From the NCBI GenBank assembly GCA_934792465.1, contig CAKVOK010000009.1:13244-77243 (forward strand): DNA of 64,000 bases. The letters are read 5' to 3'. Shown here one piece after another: positions 45,001 through 52,347 of the stretch; position 1 is the first letter of the stretch; each line of letters begins with the position of its first letter. Origin of the DNA: an uncultured Clostridia bacterium. Lineage in GTDB: Bacteria; Bacillota; Clostridia; RUG12999. Made by a program: the position numbers and the translations under genes. The notes under the pieces are model-generated. The model did not search any database, had not been told where the DNA came from, and was given only the letters and a program-made list of their open reading frames with translations.

Positions 45001-46432
45001 AAACGGAAATATACTGATGATGTCGGACAGCAACAAGACCTACGAATCTTCGGACAACGGAGCAGCGTGGAACTTGAAAACGACGCACGATACCCATTAT
45101 CAGGCTAATTTTATACGGCTGAATTCGGGGAAGATACTTACTCTCGTCAGGCAGGAGTCGGGCGGAGGATATGAGGTTTCGGCATATTTGTCGGAAAATG
45201 ACGGCAAAAGCTTCTCGGGTCCGTATTTGGTTCAGCAGGCGAAAATATGCGGTTCGATGAACAATAAATTGTACCAGTCGCCGACAACGGGCAGGATATT
45301 TTATGCGACAACGGAAAAGGATTCGAGCGACGGAGCGGAGATACTGGAGGATTCGTCATACGCCTGCGTTTATTATTCGGACGATGAGGGCAAAACATGG
45401 ACAAAATCCGAAACGGATATGACGACGGAAGCAACGGGACTGAATCTCCAGGAACCGAAAACCGTTGATTTGCCGGACGGCACGGTGAGAACGTATTTCA
45501 GAAGCGATTTGGGATTCTTGTATTATGCCGATTCAAAAGACGGCGGAAAAACGTTCGGCGAGTTTAAGAGAAGCAATTTTATATCTGTGCAGCACGCATT
45601 TAATATTGAACGTGACCCGTATAATACGGATACATATTATATGATATGGGAATATGACAATACAAACGAAAATCCGGTTCGCCAATATCCGAGAACGAGA
45701 GCGGCGCTTGCCGTGAGCTATGACGGCTGCAAAACGTGGAATTATGTAATGGATTTGTATGAGATTGACAGCAAAGAGAGAGTTGAGAATGCTCAGGTGG
45801 GACACATGAACCACGCAGTCCGTGTTTTCGAGGATTATATATTTATTTCTTCGGCGCAGAGCGAACCGCAGAATGAAAACGCAACGGTTACATGGAGAAA
45901 CAGAGGCTGCCGTATCGATAAAAGTATGATAAAGGCATTGCCGAGGTTTACACAGCTGAGAATGCATAATGAAAGAGCTTTGAATGCGGCGGAAACGAAG
46001 CTTACACAGCGCAGCCTGTATGCCGACAACAAAGGCGGATTTCTCGTAAACGGCAGATACGATTACAGAAAGGACACTCCGCAAGGGTATGTGCCGGCGG
46101 ATTTGCTGGCGGAGTACGCAGGTGCGGAAGCAATTCTCGCAGATGCGGAGGTAAGCTCCGGAGTGAATAAAAAAATACTGACAATATCCATGGGAGATAA
46201 TCTTTTTAAAATGGTTGAGGGAGATAAATACTGTATCTCGGACGGCGGAGAATATACGGGAGAGCTGCCGATGACTGTGATAAACGGAACGGCGTATATT
46301 CCTCTCGAAACAGCGTCGAAAGCTTACGGAAAGTCGTATTTCAAAATAGATAATGCGGAAGCCGTGACGGATTCGGACGAACTGACAGACGGCGACAAAA
46401 AACTTATTTTTAACTTTTTTAATAATATATAG
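42068..46432 (+). CDS. Giant secreted sialidase-like BNR protein with LamG-like modules
   Basis: This is a 1454-residue exported protein from the ATG at 42068, which overlaps the previous stop (TAATG); GGGAGG lies upstream. After the signal peptide come LamG-like sandwiches (about 30-200 and 210-375), Ig-like and further beta-modules (about 380-955) and a six-bladed propeller (about 970-1310) with five Asp-box motifs (SSDNGAAW, SENDGKSF, SDDEGKTW, SKDGGKTF, SYDGCKTW). The last 140 residues resemble a copper-amine-oxidase-like stalk domain (YIPLETASKAYG). Asp boxes define the sialidase superfamily fold, but the sialidase FRIP motif and Arg triad were not identified. It may be an exo-glycosidase of another specificity or a binding protein. 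Confidence 0.75.
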   Translation: MHKAINKFILLMLIAITAVSANIAANAAEMGCWSVFNIRKSAGSSADINGNEISIETGEATSANPESVQCEYQLAVSKQYTVGFAFKSVENGELSIGITDGTNRAYINFMQNGISYNKTGGMGSLSFAMGMGWHNIRLVKHRSNITIYDNDSVIGKIEQQTISKTPAIAFNFENRAKGTKKIVVKDFSYEEVIQKYDSIKPVEKTEAFCDEFTSDCSGWTLTNGYNEDYYLEDGSLVFEVEHGNEVVMQKPVGISDKFAVEVRMRMERMGAGQGWQIRWGNARTYLTIYEGFILYLNNSSFTQLRSDYNPYDWHVWKYEIDGKNAKLYIDGEMLLDTFELSSFSESIPNLWLWAAGGDNGSKIRYDYIKYTPEIYDIEIKNPISGSQFPKGQSIDFCAETDLSDVPYVDYYVNDIRVGQGYAPDYKFTYTANKQGKYEVTAMYKDKSGARVNFEVADSVVGKLDVPEYIAAGEDCVVSTQLLDFGGNITDFRYYCDGRYIASGSGENFTANLGKLPAGVHRIYAEAVTSGENAMYIKAQTVRVVPKLGGGFSDSYNISYDAANANGEIRIADGKYLFDIKHIGGKLAYMTASGEKQTDSADGKYSFRVDNGIADIYYNGKLYCEYIMPAIKESFSSQSGTGINNITCSLDDISPVLYTAKLQNGEYRELKDMSQNYVLDFDLKSGDDINITLTDSGYVLNLETDGNDIYCEDGMSQLSSDEVSYTKTKIADRSGIADANYRAVVCRGMMQLFANNAYLGSARLKPVGKTAGIRFTATAADGTLSIRENKSVYKYSEDFSDGNTNCWQFVSANYYNDGGLVVSSTADSKMLLNTSANNPYLKAKVNISQCSGGFWFVFRNSTEEWHDKIGYNAVSKKWELVHRYGTDKVITSAAGELELNRDVVMELVCDDENVTLLCNGTAVIGGAVGQTNHGKTGFMLNNAVAKIYSVDYTGDSKVSEGITDFTLPYAYTNDFLKLKNGNILMMSDSNKTYESSDNGAAWNLKTTHDTHYQANFIRLNSGKILTLVRQESGGGYEVSAYLSENDGKSFSGPYLVQQAKICGSMNNKLYQSPTTGRIFYATTEKDSSDGAEILEDSSYACVYYSDDEGKTWTKSETDMTTEATGLNLQEPKTVDLPDGTVRTYFRSDLGFLYYADSKDGGKTFGEFKRSNFISVQHAFNIERDPYNTDTYYMIWEYDNTNENPVRQYPRTRAALAVSYDGCKTWNYVMDLYEIDSKERVENAQVGHMNHAVRVFEDYIFISSAQSEPQNENATVTWRNRGCRIDKSMIKALPRFTQLRMHNERALNAAETKLTQRSLYADNKGGFLVNGRYDYRKDTPQGYVPADLLAEYAGAEAILADAEVSSGVNKKILTISMGDNLFKMVEGDKYCISDGGEYTGELPMTVINGTAYIPLETASKAYGKSYFKIDNAEAVTDSDELTDGDKKLIFNFFNNI

Positions 46433-46475
46433 GCTGCATGGCAGTTAATATAAAAATTTTAAGGAGGAAAACGGT

Positions 46476-48830
46476 ATGAAAAAATTTTTGGTTTTAAGTT
46501 TGGCGGTAATGATGATGTTGTCCTGTGCATTTGTCGGCAATGCCGAAATGCAGGACAGCACGGGCGGCGGAGTAACAATAGTGAGAGATGATTTTGACAG
46601 CGTGGACGAAAACAAAATTGTCGGCGACGATAAGACGCTTGTATCTGCGGAAAACGGCATACTTACGTTGAACGGTACGGGAGCGGCATATGCATTACCG
46701 GAATTTCAGACCCCGACAAGAAGCTGGACGATGACGTTCAGATTTAAGTATTCCGGCGAAGCCGGAATCGGCGTTGAAGCCTTGGCAAATGCAAATCAAA
46801 GAATCAGATGCAACATTTATCCGAAAAGCAAAAGTGTTAACTATGTGGGAGGTGCGATATCGAATGTATCGCACAGCGAAAATACTTGGTATAACTATGT
46901 TATCGAGGTTGTGCCTACGGCTAACAATGCTTCAAAGGTTACTTATTACAGAAAGACGGATTCGCAGCAGACTTTTGAAAAGATTGCGGAGGTACTAACC
47001 AATCAAAATACCGGCGGAACGAAAGGTATCGTATTGCAGTCGCTGGATGGCTCGGTTGTATATGTTGACTATATTTCCGTGGCTTCGGATACATATGCGG
47101 AAGAGGATATAGTAAGCGCAAATAAGAATGTATTGTATGAAAATGATTATGCGGACGAAGAAGACGGAATAAAGGTTATAGGTGCGGAAACAGTACAGAC
47201 TGCGTTCAAGGCAAGCGGCGCATGGGCGGTTAAAGTAAGATTTATGTATACGGACAGCACAAAACAGCCGTGCTTTGAAATACATGACGGGTCAAAGAGA
47301 ATGAAGCTGAATGTTAATAATGACCTCCTTATGTATGCTATAGACGGTAATGTGGGAGCAAATATAGCACTGAAGCATTTTACGAATACATGGTATGAAT
47401 ATCTTGTAACGGTTGATGAAAAAGGATATGCGGACTATTATAGGAAAACAGGTGATGAAACGGTTTATACAAAGGTTTTGTCAAATGAGCTTTTAACAGG
47501 CGGCGGTACGTCAAATGCCGTTAAAATCGGAGGAGAATCCACACAGGTTGATTATATATCGGTATTTACGCAGGCGTACAGTGAGGAAGAAATACTCGGA
47601 ACGGACGTAAATTATCTGTATGAAAAGAATTATATAAATGACCCGGATTTCATGGGACCTATGAATATTTCAGGTAACAGCGGCATTTTAAAATCGGATT
47701 TTTACAGAGTGGGAGATTATGCGGTTCATTTCAGATATAAAATGAGCACAGGCGGTGCAACGCTTGAAGTAAACGGCGGCAGACAGAGAATCAAAGCGGG
47801 AGTATACGATAATTGTCTTGGATACGATTCCGGAGTGAATACGTATACAACGGCGGTGCTGACGCACGAAAACAACAAATATTACGAATATATCGCAGAC
47901 TATTCGGCTGCAAATTCCAAAGTAACGTATTACAGAAAGGCAGAGGGAGAATCAAACTATACAAAGGTTGCCGCAGCGGATTATACCGGTGCATTTGAGG
48001 GCGCAAAAAATCAAATTAAAATCGGCGGTCAGGGATATATTGATTTCATTTATGTAACAAGTAAAAAATATAATGGAAGCGGTATAATCGGCGATGCAAA
48101 TATTACGTCGCTGTACGAAAAGAATATGTCGGTAACTGCGGAAGCGGCGGCAGCGGCACAAGTGGACTACATAGCATATCCGTATGTTATTAACGTTAAA
48201 TTCACTATGAACGACGCACTTTATGCAATGGAATACGTTGATGCGGGCGGCTACAGAACGAAGCTTGAAGTATATCCGAATGCATTCATGACAAACAGCA
48301 ATATAAGCTTCAATGCGGACTCTGCGGTATCGGGCAGCGTATTTGAATATATGATTAAAGTTAATGAAAATAAGGTTGCCGAATATTACAGGAAAGCGGA
48401 CAACGGTTCGTATGATAAGGTTTATGAGGATTCGTGCGTACCGGGCAAAACAGCGGGTTTGACGGTGAGAACAGCGTCCGGAGCAGCGGAAGCACTGAAT
48501 ATTGAATACCTGAGAGTGTACACTTCGGGTGATGAAAAAGTAACGGTGAAATCAAAAGAGTGTAAGATAGAAAACGGAACGGCTTCCGGCAGTGCGCAAG
48601 TTTATTACAATTCCGCAGATGCGGATAAGAAAGCACAGGCTTCGGTTATCTTGGCGGTATATGATTCCGAGGGTGCATTAAAGGATATAAGCGTAAGCAA
48701 TGCCGAAATAAGCGGTCACAGCGGCGCAGTTGAAGCGGCGGCACAGAACATTGTAACGAAAAATTATGCGGACGGTGACGAAGCAAAGATTTTTGTATGG
48801 GATTCGCTGAACAGCATAAGACCGTACTAA
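46476..48830 (+). CDS. Secreted protein with four LamG-like repeats and Ig-like module
   Basis: This 784-residue exported protein has a signal peptide (about 1-23). Four successive LamG-like repeats follow at about 33-205, 212-370, 378-535 and 545-690. Each opens with LYEN or LYEK plus acidic residues (or the related FDSVDEN) and contains a WYxYxxxV or YYEYIADY strand and a YYRKT or YYRKAE segment. Repeats one to three end in VDYISV or IDFIYV. The C-terminal Ig-like module ends in VWDSLNSIRPY. AAGGAGG gives strong translation initiation. It closes the long operon and is followed by a strong hairpin. Multivalent glycan binding is inferred; no catalytic site was found. Confidence 0.78.
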   Translation: MKKFLVLSLAVMMMLSCAFVGNAEMQDSTGGGVTIVRDDFDSVDENKIVGDDKTLVSAENGILTLNGTGAAYALPEFQTPTRSWTMTFRFKYSGEAGIGVEALANANQRIRCNIYPKSKSVNYVGGAISNVSHSENTWYNYVIEVVPTANNASKVTYYRKTDSQQTFEKIAEVLTNQNTGGTKGIVLQSLDGSVVYVDYISVASDTYAEEDIVSANKNVLYENDYADEEDGIKVIGAETVQTAFKASGAWAVKVRFMYTDSTKQPCFEIHDGSKRMKLNVNNDLLMYAIDGNVGANIALKHFTNTWYEYLVTVDEKGYADYYRKTGDETVYTKVLSNELLTGGGTSNAVKIGGESTQVDYISVFTQAYSEEEILGTDVNYLYEKNYINDPDFMGPMNISGNSGILKSDFYRVGDYAVHFRYKMSTGGATLEVNGGRQRIKAGVYDNCLGYDSGVNTYTTAVLTHENNKYYEYIADYSAANSKVTYYRKAEGESNYTKVAAADYTGAFEGAKNQIKIGGQGYIDFIYVTSKKYNGSGIIGDANITSLYEKNMSVTAEAAAAAQVDYIAYPYVINVKFTMNDALYAMEYVDAGGYRTKLEVYPNAFMTNSNISFNADSAVSGSVFEYMIKVNENKVAEYYRKADNGSYDKVYEDSCVPGKTAGLTVRTASGAAEALNIEYLRVYTSGDEKVTVKSKECKIENGTASGSAQVYYNSADADKKAQASVILAVYDSEGALKDISVSNAEISGHSGAVEAAAQNIVTKNYADGDEAKIFVWDSLNSIRPY

Positions 48831-48844
48831 GCTGAATTACAGCG

Positions 48845-48886
48845 GGAGTTGCAGCAAAATGAAATGATATTGCTGCAACTCCTTTT
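48845..48886 (+). terminator. Strong hairpin at end of the surface-protein operon
   Basis: A perfect 13-bp stem GGAGTTGCAGCAA (48845-48857) / TTGCTGCAACTCC (48870-48882) with a 12-nt loop is followed by TTTT. The ribosome binding site of the AraC gene begins 4 nt later, so the downstream genes depend on readthrough or on a promoter I could not find. Confidence 0.88.
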
Positions 48887-48903
48887 AAGAAAGGGTGATT
48901 TAT

Positions 48904-49707
48904 ATGCAGCCGGACTATATATATGACATAAAATACAGGCAAAGGGGTATAGACGAACTGACCAATATACCGCACAGCAGAAAAGACTGCTTTGAATTTA
49001 TTTATGTGGTTTCGGGCTGCGGAACACTTTCTGTTGACGGCACAAAATATGATATAAGACCAAACACGTTATATCTCATTAACGGCGAATGTGTCCACTT
49101 TACGAACCCGGGCAGCGAGAGCCTTTATGTTCGCAGCAAGCTCAGCATAAGTATACAATGGGTGCACGAGGTGTTCGACAGGGTAGATGACGGAATATTT
49201 AAAAAGCTGTGTTCGGCTATGAAAGACAATATAATGTGTATAGAGCTTTTGCCGTCGGAGCTGCATATTGTAGATAATATTTTTTTATCACTCGGATTTG
49301 ATACGGAAAAAAATTTGACCGGTATGCTTGCAAAGATTGCGGAGCTTTTTTCGGTCTGTATTTCAACGGACAAAAGAGAAAAGGAACATGACGAGATGAT
49401 AATGACGATACTTAATTATATTCACAACAATATTGCCGAAAATATCACGCTTGAAAAAATAGCCGGGAACGTGTTTATAAGCAAGTATTATTTGTGCCAT
49501 AAATTTAAAAAGGTTATGGGCATAAGCGTAAATAAATATATATTTGACAAGCGAATGTCTATCGCACAAAAAATGCTTGAAGGAACAAACTACAGCATAT
49601 CGCAGATAGCACGCCGAACGGGATTTTCAAGTGTGTCGAGCTTCAGCCATGCATTTGCGTCGGTATACAGAGTATCTCCGAAGAACTACAGAGAAAAAAA
49701 GATTTAA
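48904..49707 (+). CDS. AraC-family transcriptional regulator with cupin domain
   Basis: This 268-residue cytoplasmic regulator has an N-terminal cupin-like sugar-binding half (about 20-110; SRKDCFEFIYVVSGCGTLSV, NTLYLINGECVHF). The C-terminal AraC double helix-turn-helix (about 160-265) is marked by ITLEKIAGNVFISKYYLCHKFK and ISQIARRTGFSSVSSFSHAF. AAAGGG at 48890-48895 favours the ATG at 48904 over an in-frame GTG at 48895. Three glycosidase genes follow at once, so it probably activates them in response to a fucose- or rhamnose-containing sugar. The effector is not known. Confidence 0.88.
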   Translation: MQPDYIYDIKYRQRGIDELTNIPHSRKDCFEFIYVVSGCGTLSVDGTKYDIRPNTLYLINGECVHFTNPGSESLYVRSKLSISIQWVHEVFDRVDDGIFKKLCSAMKDNIMCIELLPSELHIVDNIFLSLGFDTEKNLTGMLAKIAELFSVCISTDKREKEHDEMIMTILNYIHNNIAENITLEKIAGNVFISKYYLCHKFKKVMGISVNKYIFDKRMSIAQKMLEGTNYSISQIARRTGFSSVSSFSHAFASVYRVSPKNYREKKI

Positions 49708-49755
49708 AGGAACGGTATTTTCCGTATTTAATACACGATTGAGAGGGAAAGACAA

Positions 49756-51003
49756 ATGATTAACATAAAAGAAGAACAGCTTAAGTTTATGGATTGGGAA
49801 TTCGGTGCGTTTTTTCATTTCGGAATACGCACATTTTATGAGGGGCACAGGGATTGGGATATGCAGGAAATGTCCGCAGCGGCATTCAATCCGGATAAAC
49901 TCGACTGCGAACAGTGGATTAGAACCGTGAAGTCGGCGGGAGCAAAATATGCAATTCTTGTCTGCAAGCACCATGACGGATTCGCAAACTGGCCGTCGAA
50001 ATATACAGACTATTCCGTGGCGAATACGCCGTGGAAAGACGGAAAAGGCGATGTTGTCCGTGAATTTGTAAATGCGTGCAGAAAATACGATGTGAAAGTC
50101 GGCTTGTATTATTCGCCGGCACAGTTCGGGTCTGTAAAGATGAACGCAAAGGAATATGACAATTATTTTATAAATCAGATTGCGGAACTGCTTGAAAATT
50201 ACGGAACAATAGATTATTTGTGGTTCGACGGCTGCGGCAGCGAAAATCATGAATATGACACGAAAAGAATAATCAAAGAGATAAGGAAAAGACAGCCGAA
50301 TATTCTTATATTCAATATGTGGGACCCCGATACCCGTTGGGTCGGAAACGAATCGGGACTTGTTTCGATGCCGAATAACAATATGGTGGATTCACTCGAT
50401 TTTTCCGTACTTGCAGAGGAAAAAGATACACTGTCGGAAAGCAGGTTTCTGCCGGGAGAGTGCGATTGCAGAATACGTCTTAAGAACTGGTTTTACAGCG
50501 AAAATGACGAACATACGCTGAAAAGTATTGACGAGCTTCTGGGCTTGTATTATTATTCGGTCGGCAGGGGTGCGAATCTGCTTTTGAATATTGCACCGGA
50601 CAGGCACGGACTGCTTCCGGAAAAGGATTCGGCACGGCTTATCGAATTCGGCGAAAAAATCAAAAGTATGTTCGGAAAAAGCATTGCCGGCATTGAACAA
50701 ACAGTGAAAAACGGCGATGTCTATACAATTGATTTAAAAGAAAATACGCTTGTTAATCATGTAATATTGGAAGAAAAGATGAATGACGGCGAGAAAATCG
50801 AAAGCTTTGAAATATATGTTTATCCGTATCCGTACTACGGCAACGGAACGATACTCGTATATTCGGGAAAAACCGTGGGGCATAAGCATATATGCAGATT
50901 CCCGGCCGTGAGAACCGAAAAAACAGAAATTGTGATAAATAAGGGCAAAGCGGAGTATGAACTTAAAAATATCGGAGTGTATTATACGGGAAAGGAAAGC
51001 TGA
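49756..51003 (+). CDS. GH29 alpha-L-fucosidase
   Basis: This 415-residue retaining alpha-L-fucosidase has no signal peptide, so it is intracellular. Family marks are FGAFFHFGIRTFYEG near 17-31, KYAILVCKHHDGFANWPSKYTDYSV near 63-87 with the conserved His pair, and the nucleophile Asp158 in YLWFDGCGS. A short beta-sandwich ends the protein. It is compact for GH29, lacking extra C-terminal binding domains. It lies after the AraC gene, and the next gene begins one base after its stop. Co-location with a GH78 gene suggests a glycan bearing both deoxy-sugars, such as a plant rhamnogalacturonan side chain or a microbial exopolysaccharide. Confidence 0.9.
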   Translation: MINIKEEQLKFMDWEFGAFFHFGIRTFYEGHRDWDMQEMSAAAFNPDKLDCEQWIRTVKSAGAKYAILVCKHHDGFANWPSKYTDYSVANTPWKDGKGDVVREFVNACRKYDVKVGLYYSPAQFGSVKMNAKEYDNYFINQIAELLENYGTIDYLWFDGCGSENHEYDTKRIIKEIRKRQPNILIFNMWDPDTRWVGNESGLVSMPNNNMVDSLDFSVLAEEKDTLSESRFLPGECDCRIRLKNWFYSENDEHTLKSIDELLGLYYYSVGRGANLLLNIAPDRHGLLPEKDSARLIEFGEKIKSMFGKSIAGIEQTVKNGDVYTIDLKENTLVNHVILEEKMNDGEKIESFEIYVYPYPYYGNGTILVYSGKTVGHKHICRFPAVRTEKTEIVINKGKAEYELKNIGVYYTGKES

Positions 51004-51004
51004 T

Positions 51005-52336
51005 ATGAGATACGATTTACCTGTTTTAAAGACGAATAACGAAAGTGTAAACAAGGCATTCAGAATTGCATACTCTGATATTATATCAAATATAGTGCCG
51101 GCAAAATCCGGGCTTTTGGATAAGGAATCAGAGGTTATTTATGCCGGGATGGGATATGAATCGCCATGGACAAGAGATACGGCAATTAATGTATCAAACT
51201 GCTGCGGTCTTTTGTTTCCGCAGATTTCAAAAAATACATTGCTGAGCGTGATTAACAGAGGAAATATGCGAGTCGGCGGAGATTACTGGGATTCCGTAAT
51301 ATGGATTTTGGGCGCATGGAATTATTACCTGTGTACGGGCGATGAGGATTTTCTGAAATCTGCGTCTGTAATTGGTAATAATACATTAAAATTTTTAGAA
51401 GATACGGAGTTTGACGAAAATCTGAATCTTTTCAGGGGACAGGCATGCTACGGAGACGGCGTATCGGCATATCCGGATATTTATTCAAAAACGGGAGAGA
51501 GCCATATTAATGAATTTCCGAAAGAATATCCGGAGCTTTGTGCGGACAAGGGCGTGGGAATACCGATGCATACGCTTTCGACGAATTGCCTTTATTATCA
51601 GGCATATAAGATTATGGCGCAAATATCGGGTGACGAATACGGGAGAAAGGCAGTAAGCCTTAAAAAAGCGATAAATAAATATTTTTGGATAGAGGATAAG
51701 GGATATTATCGCTATATTAAGGACGATTTCGGAAACTGCGATTTTATGGAGGGAATCGGAGAAAGCTTTGCTGTTTTGTTTGGAGTTGCGGACGAAAGGC
51801 AGACTAAGCTTATTATGGAAAATCAATATATTACTCCGAACGGAATTGCCTGTGTTTGGCCGCCTTTTGAAAGATATACACGTGTGGGAGAGAATGAGTT
51901 CGGCCGCCACAGCGGAACGGTTTGGCCGCATATTCAAGCATTTTGGGCAGATGCTGCGGCAAGAAACGGGTATACCGATATTTGCGGATTTGAGTTTGAC
52001 CGCATGACGGAAAAAGCACTGCGTGACGGGCATTTCGCAGAAATTTATCACCCGACAAACGGCAGCCTTTACGGCGGTGTTCAGGAAAAAAACAGAAGAG
52101 GTATAGTACGGTGGGATTCGCAGATTAAGCAAACGTGGAGTGCAACGGGATATATAAGAATTATTTTGTTTGATATTTTCGGCATTCGGATAACAAAAGA
52201 AGAAATGACATTTCAACCGAAAAAAATCAGCGGGATAACCGAAGCCGAAATAAGAAATATTTCTTTTAAAGATAAACTGATTGATTTAAGATTGTCGGGC
52301 GGAAAGACGGAAATTGTAAAAGAACGTATGAGATAG
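51005..52336 (+). CDS. Six-hairpin (alpha/alpha)6 glycosidase-like protein, family unassigned
   Basis: This 443-residue cytoplasmic protein resembles (alpha/alpha)6-barrel glycosidases such as GH63 and glycogen-debranching enzymes. YESPWTRDTAINV near 46, YWDSVIWILGAWNYYLCTGDEDFL near 94, YFWIEDKGYYRYIKD near 220, GRHSGTVWPHIQAFWADAA near 300, and W near the end of the barrel (IKQTWSATGYIRI) are typical. The acidic residues in PWTRD and in the mid-barrel could be catalytic. Length and motifs do not let me name a CAZy family. It starts one base after the fucosidase stop; a longer in-frame reading would overlap that gene. It should act on a fucose- or rhamnose-linked oligosaccharide with its neighbours. 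Confidence 0.65.
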   Translation: MRYDLPVLKTNNESVNKAFRIAYSDIISNIVPAKSGLLDKESEVIYAGMGYESPWTRDTAINVSNCCGLLFPQISKNTLLSVINRGNMRVGGDYWDSVIWILGAWNYYLCTGDEDFLKSASVIGNNTLKFLEDTEFDENLNLFRGQACYGDGVSAYPDIYSKTGESHINEFPKEYPELCADKGVGIPMHTLSTNCLYYQAYKIMAQISGDEYGRKAVSLKKAINKYFWIEDKGYYRYIKDDFGNCDFMEGIGESFAVLFGVADERQTKLIMENQYITPNGIACVWPPFERYTRVGENEFGRHSGTVWPHIQAFWADAAARNGYTDICGFEFDRMTEKALRDGHFAEIYHPTNGSLYGGVQEKNRRGIVRWDSQIKQTWSATGYIRIILFDIFGIRITKEEMTFQPKKISGITEAEIRNISFKDKLIDLRLSGGKTEIVKERMR

Positions 52337-52347
52337 GAGAGATATTG

